Numbered from the stretch's first letter, positions 1 to 8,311 are shown. The stretch: DNA of 64,000 nucleotides from JAVVHH01 sp964657565 (GCA_964657565.1 CAZZVQ010000012.1:1-64000), one strand, 5' to 3'. A program made the numbers and translations. The notes: generated from the sequence alone by a model not told the origin.

Positions 1-770
1 TCACCGCCGTGCTGCACAGCTGGGGCTCGGCGCTGACCCACCACCCGCACATCCACATGATCGTGCCCGGCGGCGGCATCTCGCTCGACGGCCAGCGCTG
101 GGTCTCGTCGCGCCCAGCGTTTCTGTTGCCGGTGCGTGTGCTCGGCAAGCTGTTCCGCCGGCTGTTCCTGACCCGGCTGACCGAGTTGTTCGACGCGGGC
201 CAGTTGCGGTTCTTCGGCCGGCTGGTCGGATTGAACGACACGGCCGCATTCCGGCGCCACTTGGCACCTACCCGCAGGAAACCCTGGATCGTCTACGCCA
301 AGCCAACATTCGCGGGGCCAGCGGCGGTGCTGGCCTATCTGTCGCGCTACACGCACCGGGTTGCGATCTCCAACCGCCGGCTGCTCACACTGGACGAGCG
401 CGGCGTGACGTTCCGCTACAAGGATTATCGCCGCGAGGGGCCTGAGCGGTATCGCATCATGACACTGCCGACCGACGAGTTCATCCGCCGGTTCCTGCTG
501 CACGCCCTGCCGCGGGGATTTCACCGCATCCGCCACTACGGCCTGCTCGCCACCGCAGGCCGCAAGCTCAATATCGCCCGAGCCCGCGAACTCCTCGCGG
601 TCCCGATGGCGGTAGCGACTCCAGCACCAGACGGGTCCGATCCACCCGCTCCAAAGCCACCGTGTCCGTGCTGCGGCGGGCGAATGATCGTCATCGACAT
701 CTTCGAGCCCACCTTCCGGGCACGCGCGCCCCCGCGTCTTGGCCCTTCAGCCGAGATGATAGCGTCGTGA
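1..770 (+). CDS. IS91-family transposase, 5'-truncated by window edge
   Basis: The open frame runs in from before base 1 and ends at the TGA at 768-770. It encodes the HUH-nuclease type of transposase (Y2_Tnp family) that moves IS91 elements by a rolling-circle-like route. Seen directly: the HUH-type motif HPHIHMIV followed by PGGG near the visible N-terminus, the conserved YLSRYTHRVAIS stretch in the middle that carries the tyrosine region, and a C-terminal CPCC-like cysteine cluster. About 253 residues are visible, so roughly the first third of the usual protein is missing or lies upstream. No frameshift is seen, so the copy could be intact outside the window. It borders an island with several decayed genes, consistent with a mobile or eroding region. 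Confidence 0.88.
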   Translation, partial: TAVLHSWGSALTHHPHIHMIVPGGGISLDGQRWVSSRPAFLLPVRVLGKLFRRLFLTRLTELFDAGQLRFFGRLVGLNDTAAFRRHLAPTRRKPWIVYAKPTFAGPAAVLAYLSRYTHRVAISNRRLLTLDERGVTFRYKDYRREGPERYRIMTLPTDEFIRRFLLHALPRGFHRIRHYGLLATAGRKLNIARARELLAVPMAVATPAPDGSDPPAPKPPCPCCGGRMIVIDIFEPTFRARAPPRLGPSAEMIAS

Positions 771-1131
771 CCCGCCACGGCCAGATTCAGTTACTCGTCG
801 AAGTCCCACCACTTCGAGGATGGCGCTGTCGCGCCTGCATGTTCTCGGAAGGACGTATCGCCGCGACGATCACGCCACAACAACACCATGTGACGCCTTG
901 GCAGCGCAGGTTTGCCGCGTTCGTCGTCCATCGGCGCGAACCGTTGCCGCGCTTGAGGGAATAGATCTCCGACGTACTGCAGCTTTCGCGGCTGCACCGG
1001 ATTCCCGAAAACCCCATAACGCAGCGCCTGCTGCCCGCGGGTTCGTGCATGCGCGGCCATCGGACGCCGGCCCGCCTCTTGTCGCACGGACTGACCTGGC
1101 CGGCATCCGAACCCTTCCCCATGGCGGACGT
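771..1131. mobile_element. Probable IS91 element 3' tail, no convincing gene
   Basis: This stretch of about 360 bases follows the IS91 transposase. Several overlapping frames are open on both strands, but none starts with a good ribosome binding site or resembles a known protein family. It most likely represents the noncoding right end of the IS91 element and the junction with the catabolic island. I cannot place the exact element end, because IS91 elements lack terminal inverted repeats. Confidence 0.4.
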
Positions 1132-1269
1132 TTAGCTGGGCAAATTTTCCCACAAGCGGACATTGTCGGAAGCCATCAAACGCAACATACCTTCATTATG
1201 TTTCTCTAAGAACGCTTTTAACATGCGATAGCCCTCGGGAGAGAGGTCTGACACTACCTCGGCAGCCAT
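1132..1269 (-). CDS. Possible small ORF or gene remnant, 45 aa
   Basis: A short minus-strand frame starts at ATG 1267-1269 and stops at TAA 1132-1134. The product is a plausible amphipathic helix-rich peptide (it contains LSPEGYRMLKAFLEKHNEG), and the frame stays open about 15 further codons upstream without another ATG. It lies 44 bases beyond the stop of the aldolase gene on the same strand and could be the C-terminal remnant of a larger protein. Base composition is less GC-rich than the neighbours. No family is recognised, and it may not be expressed. Confidence 0.25.
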   Translation of the reverse strand: MAAEVVSDLSPEGYRMLKAFLEKHNEGMLRLMASDNVRLWENLPS

Positions 1270-1313
1270 CTGCGTCCGTATGGCGGCGAAGCTATTGATG
1301 ATGATCGTGTCGT

Positions 1314-2267
1314 CTAAGCCGCCGCTTCCGTGCCAGCACCAAGGCGGGCGATCTCGGCCCGAAACGCCTCCGTTCCCGCCACAATCTGATCGAGGATCGC
1401 GTCGAGAGCCCAGAATCTCTCTCGAACGTCGAAATCAATCACCCGCGACTTGATGGATCCGAAGGTGCCGAGGCGCTGGTGGTAAAGCTTGGCCAAAACC
1501 GGGTAGCCGAACGCCTCCGACAGTGCCGCGAGGACCAGAAACGTGTTCAACCGGCTGGCGAGATCGTCGTGGCGATCTCCCGAGAGGCGCATCCATTTGT
1601 ACAGATCGGGATGGAAATTCGTGAATACGCCGGTGAAGCCGCGCGAGCCCGCGCGCATGGCATCCCGCGCGATCGCGGCATTGGCGTTGATGATCGACAT
1701 CGGCGATCCGCTCGCCAGCGCGACCCGCCGCTCGATGGTCGGCAAGTCGCAACTCACGTCCTTGAGCACGATGAAGCGGCCGGTATCGATACAGTATCTC
1801 AGCTCGTCGTCCGACAAGAGGCGCCGGAACGGGGCCGGGCATTCATACAAGCCGAGCGGCATATCCCGCGGCAAGCGATCGAGCAGCGTGTCCGTCACGC
1901 GCCGGAATGCCGCCATCCCCTGCTTGGCCGGGTCGAGATGGTTGGTCACGAGCACGACGGCGTCGACGCCCGTCTCGGCCGCGACCGTCAGTTCGGCAAC
2001 TTGTTCATCGATATCATCGCTGATGTGACCGGACGAGATCACCGGCACGCGGCCAGCGACCTGCCGCACGACAAAGCGGCTCAGCTCTTTGCGCTCCTCC
2101 AGGCTGAGGAACTGCATCTCGCTCGATTGGCAGACCGCGAACAGCGCGTCGACATCATGTGCCAGGTACCACTCGATGAGGCGCTCCAGCCCGGCGTAAT
2201 CGATGGCACCGACTTCGGTGAACGGGGTAATCATTACGGGGATCACGCCGTCGATGTTCTTGCTCAT
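1314..2267 (-). CDS. DHDPS/N-acetylneuraminate lyase family aldolase
   Basis: A 317-residue class I aldolase of the DapA/NanA superfamily. These TIM-barrel enzymes form a Schiff base with a pyruvate-type substrate and add or release an aldehyde. Seen: an N-terminal VIPVMITPF strand typical of the family, Tyr141 in the LYECP segment corresponding to the catalytic tyrosine, and Lys169 in FIVLKDVS, the expected Schiff-base lysine. Full family length. The start ATG (2265-2267) overlaps the stop of the upstream ribokinase-like gene by four bases (ATGA), so the two were translationally coupled. In this IclR-regulated cluster with sugar isomerase and dehydrogenase genes it is more likely a sugar-acid or keto-acid aldolase than the lysine-biosynthesis enzyme. 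Substrate is unknown. Confidence 0.85.
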   Translation of the reverse strand: MSKNIDGVIPVMITPFTEVGAIDYAGLERLIEWYLAHDVDALFAVCQSSEMQFLSLEERKELSRFVVRQVAGRVPVISSGHISDDIDEQVAELTVAAETGVDAVVLVTNHLDPAKQGMAAFRRVTDTLLDRLPRDMPLGLYECPAPFRRLLSDDELRYCIDTGRFIVLKDVSCDLPTIERRVALASGSPMSIINANAAIARDAMRAGSRGFTGVFTNFHPDLYKWMRLSGDRHDDLASRLNTFLVLAALSEAFGYPVLAKLYHQRLGTFGSIKSRVIDFDVRERFWALDAILDQIVAGTEAFRAEIARLGAGTEAAA

Positions 2268-2752
2268 TCGAATGTTCCTTGTTGCAGCGTCGCGTCGATT
2301 TCATCGGCGTTTGGAAGGCTGTTCTGGCTGCCGCGGCGCGTGCAGGTTATCGCGGCGGCCACGTTGGCTCGGCGGATCGCTGCCGATAGTGTCTCGCCGC
2401 GGTGCAAACCCGCCGCCAACACTCCTACAAAGCAATCTCCCGCCGCCGTGGTGTCGACAGCGCGGACCGGGGCAGCGGCCAGGCGGCCACGATCGTCGCG
2501 CCCAGCCCACTCCACTCCCGCACCGCCGAGCGTTCGGATCACGGCGGGCGCCCTGTCACGCGCTGCGGCCACAGCCTGGTTTGCTCCTGTACCGCCGGGT
2601 CCGACCGTCATCGCCGAGGCCATCAGAGTCTGGCCTGGGGTGGGCAGGGTTTCGACCGCAAAGATGAGATCGGCGTTGATCGAGCCGAAGACCACGACGC
2701 CAGTCATTTGGGGGGGGAGCGTTTTGTGTTTGGGTTTGTCGGATCCAGTCAT
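2264..2752 (-). pseudogene. Ribokinase-like PfkB kinase with internal deletion
   Basis: The 162-residue frame joins the two ends of a PfkB-family sugar kinase. The N-terminal part (about residues 16-65) has the family opening VVFGSINAD, the PTPGQT loop and GANQAVAAARDRA. The sequence then jumps straight to a C-terminal part with TLGGAGVEW and the catalytic AVDTTAAGDCF signature (the Asp general base is present), ending normally. Compared with E. coli RbsK (about 309 residues) roughly 150-165 residues are missing from the middle, including most of the substrate lid and central Rossmann sheet. The frame is preserved, so a stable but inactive product is possible. No clear ribosome binding site precedes either candidate ATG (2752 or 2707). 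It sits between IclR and the aldolase on the same strand. Confidence 0.8.
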
Positions 2753-2781
2753 TACTCAGCGACTCAGCCTGCTGAGTAATG
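2750..2781. promoter_or_regulatory. Perfect 11-bp inverted repeat, candidate operator
   Basis: CATTACTCAGC and GCTGAGTAATG form a perfect 11-bp inverted repeat separated by 10 bases. The repeat lies between the IclR gene and the ribokinase-like pseudogene and covers the upstream candidate ATG of the latter. It could be an operator or an RNA hairpin that affects translation. There is no T-tract, so a simple terminator is less likely. Confidence 0.45.
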
Positions 2782-2848
2782 TCGACGAGGCTGGCCGCGC
2801 GGCGAGCGATCGTGAACGTCTGATAGTCATCATGAGACGATTTCCTTC

Positions 2849-3667
2849 TTATTGGCCGGACGCGACGGCATAACTTGGTTGTTGGGCGACGGCCCTGTAG
2901 GGCCAAACCGCCGATAGTTGTCGCGCTGCGTCGCGGACGCGTTCTACGATCGGGCCAAGCTTGGGGCCGGTCATGCGATGCAGCGGACCCGCTACGCTGA
3001 CGGTGCCGACGGCCCGATCGTCCAGCATTACGGCCGTGGCGACGGCGGCCACACCGCTCTCCGCTTCCTCCTGCACGAGCGCCCACCCGCGCTCCCGAAC
3101 CTCGTTCAGCGCCTCTATGAACGCCTTGCGCGTGCGGGTTGCTGCTGGGCCACCGATCTCGCGATTGCCCAGCCCCGAGGCACCAGCCAGCGCGAGCGCC
3201 GTCTCCTGCGGCAGGGTCGCCAGCCAAGCCTTCCCGTTGGCCGTGACGTGCAAGGGGACGCGCGCGATGAGCTCGGGCTGGTAGATCAAGCCGGCGCGCG
3301 CGCCCTGTGCTTGAGCAATCCAAGTGAGTCCGTCGGGACCGACGATCGCAAGTCGAGCGAGGTTTTCCGTCGCCGACGCCAGAGCATCGATCACCGGCTG
3401 GCAGATGTCGGGAATCTTCGTTCCGGCCAAGAGCTGCTGGCCGACGATCGCGAGACGGAGTGATAGCCGATAGTAGCCGGTCTGCGGGTCCTGCTCGGCC
3501 CAACCGAGCTCGCAGAGTGTCGTCAACAGCCGATGCGCCGCACTCTTCGGCAGATCGAGCCGCCGGCAGATCTCCCCCAACGGCAAGCACTCCGCGCGCT
3601 CGCTGAGCATCACCAGCAGATCCAAGCAGCGTTCGAGGAGCGGTTTGACAAGCCTCATGAAAGCCAT
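2849..3667 (-). CDS. IclR-family transcriptional regulator (first copy)
   Basis: A 272-residue regulator with the two IclR modules. The N-terminal winged helix-turn-helix spans about residues 20-60 (LPLGEICRRLDLPKSAAHRLL, wing ELGWAEQDP). The C-terminal GAF-like effector domain includes TANGKAWLATLP and ends at about residue 255. IclR proteins bind small aromatic or sugar-acid effectors and usually control an adjacent catabolic operon. The gene is divergent from the epimerase operon that begins near 3763. The 95-base spacer holds a GGAAC-N3-GTTCC palindrome (3680-3692) that fits IclR-type sites. The gene may lead the minus-strand unit that runs on into the ribokinase-like and aldolase genes. 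It is paralogous to the regulator at 8316-9146. Confidence 0.9.
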   Translation of the reverse strand: MAFMRLVKPLLERCLDLLVMLSERAECLPLGEICRRLDLPKSAAHRLLTTLCELGWAEQDPQTGYYRLSLRLAIVGQQLLAGTKIPDICQPVIDALASATENLARLAIVGPDGLTWIAQAQGARAGLIYQPELIARVPLHVTANGKAWLATLPQETALALAGASGLGNREIGGPAATRTRKAFIEALNEVRERGWALVQEEAESGVAAVATAVMLDDRAVGTVSVAGPLHRMTGPKLGPIVERVRDAARQLSAVWPYRAVAQQPSYAVASGQ

Positions 3668-3679
3668 CTACTCACTAAC

Positions 3680-3692
3680 GGAACGCAGTTCC
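3680..3692. promoter_or_regulatory. IclR-like operator palindrome GGAACGCAGTTCC
   Basis: A perfect 5-bp half-site palindrome (GGAAC, GCA spacer, GTTCC) lies in the divergent spacer between the IclR gene and the plus-strand operon. IclR-family operators are short palindromes of the type GGAA-N-TTCC. A related palindrome occurs at 10018-10028 in front of the ABC transporter genes, suggesting a shared regulon. Confidence 0.5.
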
Positions 3693-3762
3693 ACTAACAG
3701 AGCTTGGCTGACCCGTCAAACGTTGAGGGAACCGGAAGACGTTTTTTGGAGAGCATCCCGCA

Positions 3763-3879
3763 ATGACCGAAACCCCGCCGCCATCCCACTCTCCGCTTCT
3801 CGCCGGACAGGTTGCCCGCGTCACCGGCGCGGCGCGCGGGCTCGGCGTGGCGATCGCCGAGCGTCTGGGCCAGCCATGA
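3763..3879 (+). pseudogene. SDR dehydrogenase N-terminal remnant, 38 aa
   Basis: The frame starts at ATG 3763 and stops at TGA 3877-3879. It encodes the first 38 residues of a short-chain dehydrogenase: LLAGQVARVTGAARGLG carries the cofactor-binding TGxxxGxG motif, followed by the helix AIAERL. It then ends abruptly with GQP and stop, whereas SDRs are about 250 residues. The stop overlaps the epimerase start by four bases (ATGA), so translational coupling is kept even though the catalytic part has been deleted. This looks like a deletion that removed about 210 codons. It may now act only as a leader for translation of the next gene. Confidence 0.7.
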
Positions 3880-4754
3880 CCCAAATCGTCTTCAATCACG
3901 CGACGGTCCGCGAACGGGCCAACATGCTGAGCTTCCTACGCCTCTGCGCGGAGCGAGGGTTGAGCACCGTCTCCATCTGGGGCGACGAGATCGCGAAGGT
4001 CGGCGAAGTCGAGGCCTTCGCGGCTCTCCGCGACCATGGCTTGGTGGTCTCCGGCTACAATCGCATCGGCCCGCTCACACCCGACCACCTGGCCAAAGCC
4101 GAAGCCGAACTGGAGCGCGCGGCCCGCTTCGGCGCCGATCATGTGATGGCGTTCACCGGCGGTCTCGCCGCGGGCGAACGCGATCTCGCCGCCGCAAGGG
4201 GGCGCCTGCTCGATCAACTGGGGCCGCTCCTCGAGATGGCGAGGAAGGTCGGCGTGAAGCTCGCGGTCGAGCCCCTGCACCCCATGCTCGTCGGCGACAG
4301 GACGATCGTCGCGAGCCTCCGGCACGGCAATGACCTGTGCGAGGCACTCGGCGCCGGCGTTGGCCTCGTCGTCGACGTTTACCATGTTTGGTGGGACGAG
4401 CAGCTCCAGACTGAGATTGCTCGCGCCGGCCAGGCTGGGCGATTGCTCGGCTTCCACGTCAACGATTGGCTTGCGCCGACCAAGCACCTCCTGACCGACC
4501 GGGGCATGATGGGTGACGGCATCATCGATCTTGCCGCGATCCACCGCATGATGCGTGAAGCGGGCTTCGACGGGCCGATAGAAGTCGAGATCTTCTCGAC
4601 CGCGTGGTGGGCGCGTGACCCGGCCGAGGTCATCGACATCGCGCTCGCGCGTTGCGGGCAGATTTTCGCACCCGCCGATCCCACCCGCCCCACGCAAGGG
4701 CTGCAAACCGGGGACCAGCCGAGCGGACCGGCACCGGCTCTTAGAAACGCTTAG
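3876..4754 (+). CDS. Sugar phosphate isomerase/epimerase (TIM barrel)
   Basis: A 292-residue protein of the xylose isomerase-like TIM-barrel (AP_endonuc_2) family, which uses a divalent metal to isomerise or epimerise sugars and sugar acids. Metal-ligand segments typical of the family are visible in order: LAVEPLHPM (Glu), VVDVYHVWWD (Asp and His), GFHVNDW (His) and IEVEIFS (Glu). The frame is open upstream to 3645, but the true start is taken as ATG 3876, which overlaps the stop of the SDR remnant and begins where family similarity begins (QIVFNHATV). The C-terminal 30 residues are proline-rich and look like an added tail. It heads the group epimerase, VCBS protein, AroE-like enzyme. Confidence 0.82.
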   Translation: MTQIVFNHATVRERANMLSFLRLCAERGLSTVSIWGDEIAKVGEVEAFAALRDHGLVVSGYNRIGPLTPDHLAKAEAELERAARFGADHVMAFTGGLAAGERDLAAARGRLLDQLGPLLEMARKVGVKLAVEPLHPMLVGDRTIVASLRHGNDLCEALGAGVGLVVDVYHVWWDEQLQTEIARAGQAGRLLGFHVNDWLAPTKHLLTDRGMMGDGIIDLAAIHRMMREAGFDGPIEVEIFSTAWWARDPAEVIDIALARCGQIFAPADPTRPTQGLQTGDQPSGPAPALRNA

Positions 4755-4778
4755 ATCGACCCGATGGGGAGGAAATCC

Positions 4779-6752
4779 ATGGCAGTGACACGGTGGGAGG
4801 ACGATGCGTCCGTTTGGCATGGTCCGGATTACGGATCGGAAGTCCTGCGCTACCATCCGCAGGTCCGATCGGCCGCCGTCGCCGGCCGCATCATCACCTG
4901 TGTCGACGTCGTCGATTGGAGCGGGACCGGCACGCGCGATCTGCTGCTGTCGGCCTGGGACCCCTGCTACGACGGTCGCGTCTTCCTTCGGCGTCAGATC
5001 GGCAACAACGCGGACGGCACGCCTATCCTCGGCGCGGAAGAGGTCGTTGAGGGTGTACGCGGCTACGTGACGTCAGTGCGGGACGGCGAGCTGTTCCACC
5101 TCGTCTCTGCATCCCGGATGCGTAAGCAGATCTACATTTTCCCGAACATCGGCACAAAGTCCTCGCCGCAATTCGGCGACCCGGTCCGGCTCGATCTCGA
5201 GGCCGACTGGGTCAAACGCAACGAATACTTCCACATGGCGCGGTTCCACGACATCGACGGCGATGGCCAGCTCGAATTGATCGTCGGCAGCGACTTCTGG
5301 GATGATTACTGGCCCAACGGGCTGGAATGGAACGACGAGGGATATCGTGGTTACGACGACGCCGACCGCTGGCTGGGCGGCCCGCTGCGCGGCTTCCTCT
5401 ACGCCTTCAAGAACACCGGCAGCCTCGGCGCACCGGTCCTCGCCCGGGGCCGGCCGCTGCTCGCCGGCGACGTGCCGCTCGAAGTCTATGGCCAGCTCGC
5501 ACCGGCCTTCGGCCGCTTCGGGAGCGAGCGCTGCAGCCTGATCGCAGGCGAGTTCTGGAACATCCTCCATATCGCCCGGCAGCGCGAAGACGGATCGTTC
5601 GAGCCGACCCGCCTCCTGCGCAGGCCGGACGGATCGGCCGTCGAGCTCGACCACTGCATCAACTTGCCCTGCGTGATCGATTGGGACGGCGACGGCCGTG
5701 AGGACATTCTCGTCGGCGCCGAGGACGGGTATGTCACCTACCTGCGAAACGTCGGCGACGGAGCGGACGGTCTGCCGCGGTTCGAGCGGATCGGCCGGGT
5801 CGAGACGACGACGCCGCTGATCCATGCGGGTGTGCTGCCGAGCCCGGCGGCGCATGATTTCACCGGCAATGGCGTCTTCGATCTCGTGGTCGGAAACAGC
5901 GCCGGCGAGCTGCTGTTCTACCCGGGTCGGAAGGAAGGCGGCGAGGTCTACCTCGACAAGGAGACGATGCTTGTCGCGGGCGAGACCCCGATCCGTATCG
6001 CCGCCGGGCCGACGGGCTCGATCCAAGGGCCTTCTGAGAAGATGTTCGGCTATACCTGCCCGACCATCGCCGACTGGACCGGCAGCGGCGCCATGGACTT
6101 GCTCGTCAGCGACGTGACCGGGCGTCACCGCCTGTTCCGCAACCTCGGCGAGAAGGTGGTTCCGCCGCGCTTCGCAGCGGAGGAGTTCCTCACCTATGAG
6201 GGCAAGATACTCCAGACCGTCTGGCGCGTCCGCCCAGCCGTCGTCGACTGGCGCGGCGATGGGCAGTTGCACTACCTCGCTTTGGATGAGGACGGAACGC
6301 TCAGCGACTGGGAGCGCCACTCCGACACTGAGCTGACCCGGAAGCGGCACGTGCTGTGGGAGACCGGCGAGGCCATCCGCTTCACCGTCGATGTCGGCGG
6401 CGGCCGCGGCCGGGTCAAGCTGTGCGTCTGCGACTGGGAGGGGTCAGGCCGGCTGGACCTGATCTTCGGCACCCATGCCCGCGCCTGCGTCCCGCCGGAG
6501 CCCATGACGGGCGCTCCGCGCAACACGACCAAGCAGGCAGGCCTGTTCTACTGCCGCAACGTCGGCACGCCGGAGGAGCCGCGCTTCGCCTTACCGACGC
6601 CGTTCAAGTTCCGCGGTGACATCATCCGTATGGCCATGCACGTCGCGTCGCCCGATGCCGTCGATTGGGCAGGTCGCGGCGCGCTCGACCTCATCGTCGG
6701 CATCGAGGACGGCAGCATCGTGTGGCTCAAGCGCGAGGACCTGTCATGGTGA
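4779..6752 (+). CDS. Cytoplasmic FG-GAP/VCBS beta-propeller protein
   Basis: A 657-residue protein made of about eight FG-GAP/VCBS repeats, each with an Asp/Gly-rich loop of the calcium-binding type followed by a hydrophobic strand. Examples along the chain are DIDGDGQLELIVG, DWDGDGREDILVG, DFTGNGVFDLVVG, DWTGSGAMDLLVS, DWEGSGRLDLIFG and DWAGRGALDLIVG. This pattern predicts a beta-propeller. There is no signal peptide or membrane segment, which is unusual for a family normally found outside the cell. ATG 4779 is chosen over 4764 because GGGGAGGAA lies just ahead of it. The stop overlaps the next gene by seven bases. Its role is unknown; a polysaccharide or sugar lyase-like or binding function fits the operon, but no catalytic motif is identified. 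Confidence 0.75.
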   Translation: MAVTRWEDDASVWHGPDYGSEVLRYHPQVRSAAVAGRIITCVDVVDWSGTGTRDLLLSAWDPCYDGRVFLRRQIGNNADGTPILGAEEVVEGVRGYVTSVRDGELFHLVSASRMRKQIYIFPNIGTKSSPQFGDPVRLDLEADWVKRNEYFHMARFHDIDGDGQLELIVGSDFWDDYWPNGLEWNDEGYRGYDDADRWLGGPLRGFLYAFKNTGSLGAPVLARGRPLLAGDVPLEVYGQLAPAFGRFGSERCSLIAGEFWNILHIARQREDGSFEPTRLLRRPDGSAVELDHCINLPCVIDWDGDGREDILVGAEDGYVTYLRNVGDGADGLPRFERIGRVETTTPLIHAGVLPSPAAHDFTGNGVFDLVVGNSAGELLFYPGRKEGGEVYLDKETMLVAGETPIRIAAGPTGSIQGPSEKMFGYTCPTIADWTGSGAMDLLVSDVTGRHRLFRNLGEKVVPPRFAAEEFLTYEGKILQTVWRVRPAVVDWRGDGQLHYLALDEDGTLSDWERHSDTELTRKRHVLWETGEAIRFTVDVGGGRGRVKLCVCDWEGSGRLDLIFGTHARACVPPEPMTGAPRNTTKQAGLFYCRNVGTPEEPRFALPTPFKFRGDIIRMAMHVASPDAVDWAGRGALDLIVGIEDGSIVWLKREDLSW

Positions 6753-7555
6753 GCGGCTTGGAAATCCGCGGCAGCACGCGCTTGATGGGGATGATCGGCG
6801 ATCCGATCGCGCAGGCAAAGACGCCCAAGGCCATCAATCCAATCTTCGCGGCCCGCGGCGCGGACGTCGTTTGCGTGCCACTGCAAATCCCCGCCTCGTC
6901 GCTGGCCGAGGCCTGGCGCGGCCTGAAAGCCATGCCGAACCTCGTCGCATTCGGCGTGACCTTGCCGCATAAACAAAGCGTCCTCGACCTCTGCGACAGC
7001 CTCGACCCGGTTGCCGCCCGGGTTGGTGCCGTCAACGTCGTCAGGCGGGAACGAGACGGCACTCTTCGCGGCTTCCAATTCGATGGAAAGGGTTTCGTTC
7101 GCGGTCTCGAGGCCAACGACGTCGCGATCACCCGTCGTGACGTGCTGCTGATCGGGGCCGGCGGCGCCGCCGTTGCGATCGCCTTCGCCCTGATCGAAGC
7201 GGGTGCCGCGAGTATCACCATCTTCAACCGGAGCCGGGATAAGGCAGAAGCTTTGGCCCACGCGATCAACGGCGACTTCGGGCGCACGATCGCCCAGGCC
7301 GGTGCGCCGCAGCCCTGCGCCGGGGCGCTCGTCGTCAACGCGACCTCGCTCGGCCTCAAGGCAACCGATGCCCTGCCCCTCGATCCCGAGTTGCTGAGTC
7401 CAGGCATGACCTTTGCCGACGTGATCGCTGAGCCGGAGACGACCCCGCTTCTCGCCGAGGCTCGATCTCGCGGCGTCGTCTCTATCTCCGGCATCCACAT
7501 GATCGAGGGTCAGGTTGGATTGATCGCCGACCATATCTGCGAGCTGTGGGGTTAG
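6746..7555 (+). CDS. Shikimate dehydrogenase-like NAD(P) oxidoreductase
   Basis: A 269-residue AroE-family protein. Seen: the substrate-domain VTLPHK motif with the catalytic lysine, an FDGKGF segment in place of the usual NTDxxGF (the Asp is retained), and a dinucleotide-binding GAGGAAVAI loop followed by FNRSRDKA. Toward the end GIHMIEGQ replaces the common GLxMLxxQ. The N-terminal shikimate-binding serine motif is altered (QAKTPKAINP). These departures suggest a relative acting on quinate-like or other cyclic polyols or sugar acids, not housekeeping AroE. The start ATG 6746 overlaps the VCBS gene, so the two are coupled. The operon ends here, facing the SDR gene on the other strand with a 42-base spacer. 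Confidence 0.8.
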   Translation: MVSGLEIRGSTRLMGMIGDPIAQAKTPKAINPIFAARGADVVCVPLQIPASSLAEAWRGLKAMPNLVAFGVTLPHKQSVLDLCDSLDPVAARVGAVNVVRRERDGTLRGFQFDGKGFVRGLEANDVAITRRDVLLIGAGGAAVAIAFALIEAGAASITIFNRSRDKAEALAHAINGDFGRTIAQAGAPQPCAGALVVNATSLGLKATDALPLDPELLSPGMTFADVIAEPETTPLLAEARSRGVVSISGIHMIEGQVGLIADHICELWG

Positions 7556-7597
7556 TTATCCATCGATCGCAAGCAAGGCCGCCAGGTGGTGCGATGA

Positions 7598-8311
7598 TCA
7601 GTAGGTCGTGCGTCCACCGGACAAATCGAAGACTGCACCGGTCGAGAAGCTGCACTTCGGACTGCAAAGCCAAGCAACCATCTCGGCAACCTCGCTCGGC
7701 TCCAAGAACCGAGCCAACGGAATGCGGGCCAGCAGATCGGCGCGACGTTCCGGGGTGATCGATTGCTCCATTGCCGTGCGCACCACCGTAGGCGTCACGG
7801 CATTGACCAGGATTCCATCGGTCGCCAGTTCCTTCCCCAGGCATTTCGCCAAAGCGATCAGCCCTGCCTTGGACGCGGCATACGGCCCGGCGAGTGCGGT
7901 TCCTTCCTTGGCCTGCACTGACGACATGATCACGATCCGTCCGCGATCTGGCCCCGCATTGGCGCGCATCCGCGGCACCACGGCGCGCGCCGTCAGAAAG
8001 GCCGAGGTGAGATTGACGTCCAACACCCGCCGGATATCGACCGGATCTGCCTCCCAGACCGGACCGACCGGACCGAGGATCCCGGCATTGATGATCAACG
8101 CTCCGATCGGCATGGCAGCTGCGACGGTGGACGTCATCGCGCGCTCCAGGGAAGCAGCGTCCGTCACGTCCACCGACAGAGCCATATCCGCCGCGGCGTC
8201 GGTCGAGAGATCCCAGGACACCGTGTGGAAGCCGTCGAGGCGCAACCGCGTTAGGATGGCGCGGCCGATGCCACCAGCACCTCCGGTGACGATTGCTGTT
8301 CTGTCTTGCAC
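7598..8311 (-). CDS. SDR-family oxidoreductase (FabG-like)
   Basis: A 237-residue classical short-chain dehydrogenase. Seen: the cofactor motif TGGAGGIG at residues 9-16, the NAG motif in LIINAGI, the catalytic serine in IVIMSSVQ and the YAASK catalytic Tyr-Lys pair, and a C-terminal FDLSGGRTTY. Full length and intact. It follows the second IclR gene on the minus strand with a 4-base gap, so it is probably cotranscribed with it and possibly with the ABC ATPase upstream. It likely oxidises or reduces a hydroxyl or keto group on the compound handled by this cluster. Substrate is unknown. It may replace the function of the deleted SDR at 3763-3879. Confidence 0.88.
   Translation of the reverse strand: MQDRTAIVTGGAGGIGRAILTRLRLDGFHTVSWDLSTDAAADMALSVDVTDAASLERAMTSTVAAAMPIGALIINAGILGPVGPVWEADPVDIRRVLDVNLTSAFLTARAVVPRMRANAGPDRGRIVIMSSVQAKEGTALAGPYAASKAGLIALAKCLGKELATDGILVNAVTPTVVRTAMEQSITPERRADLLARIPLARFLEPSEVAEMVAWLCSPKCSFSTGAVFDLSGGRTTY

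Noticed and set aside
787..1209. Overlapping ORFs of 97-129 codons downstream of the IS91 transposase
   Set aside because: Several frames on both strands are open at once, with no ribosome binding site and no recognisable domain; they are treated as IS tail.
3645..3875. Upstream extension of the epimerase frame
   Set aside because: It overlaps the IclR start, the regulatory spacer and the SDR remnant, and has no epimerase similarity before ATG 3876.
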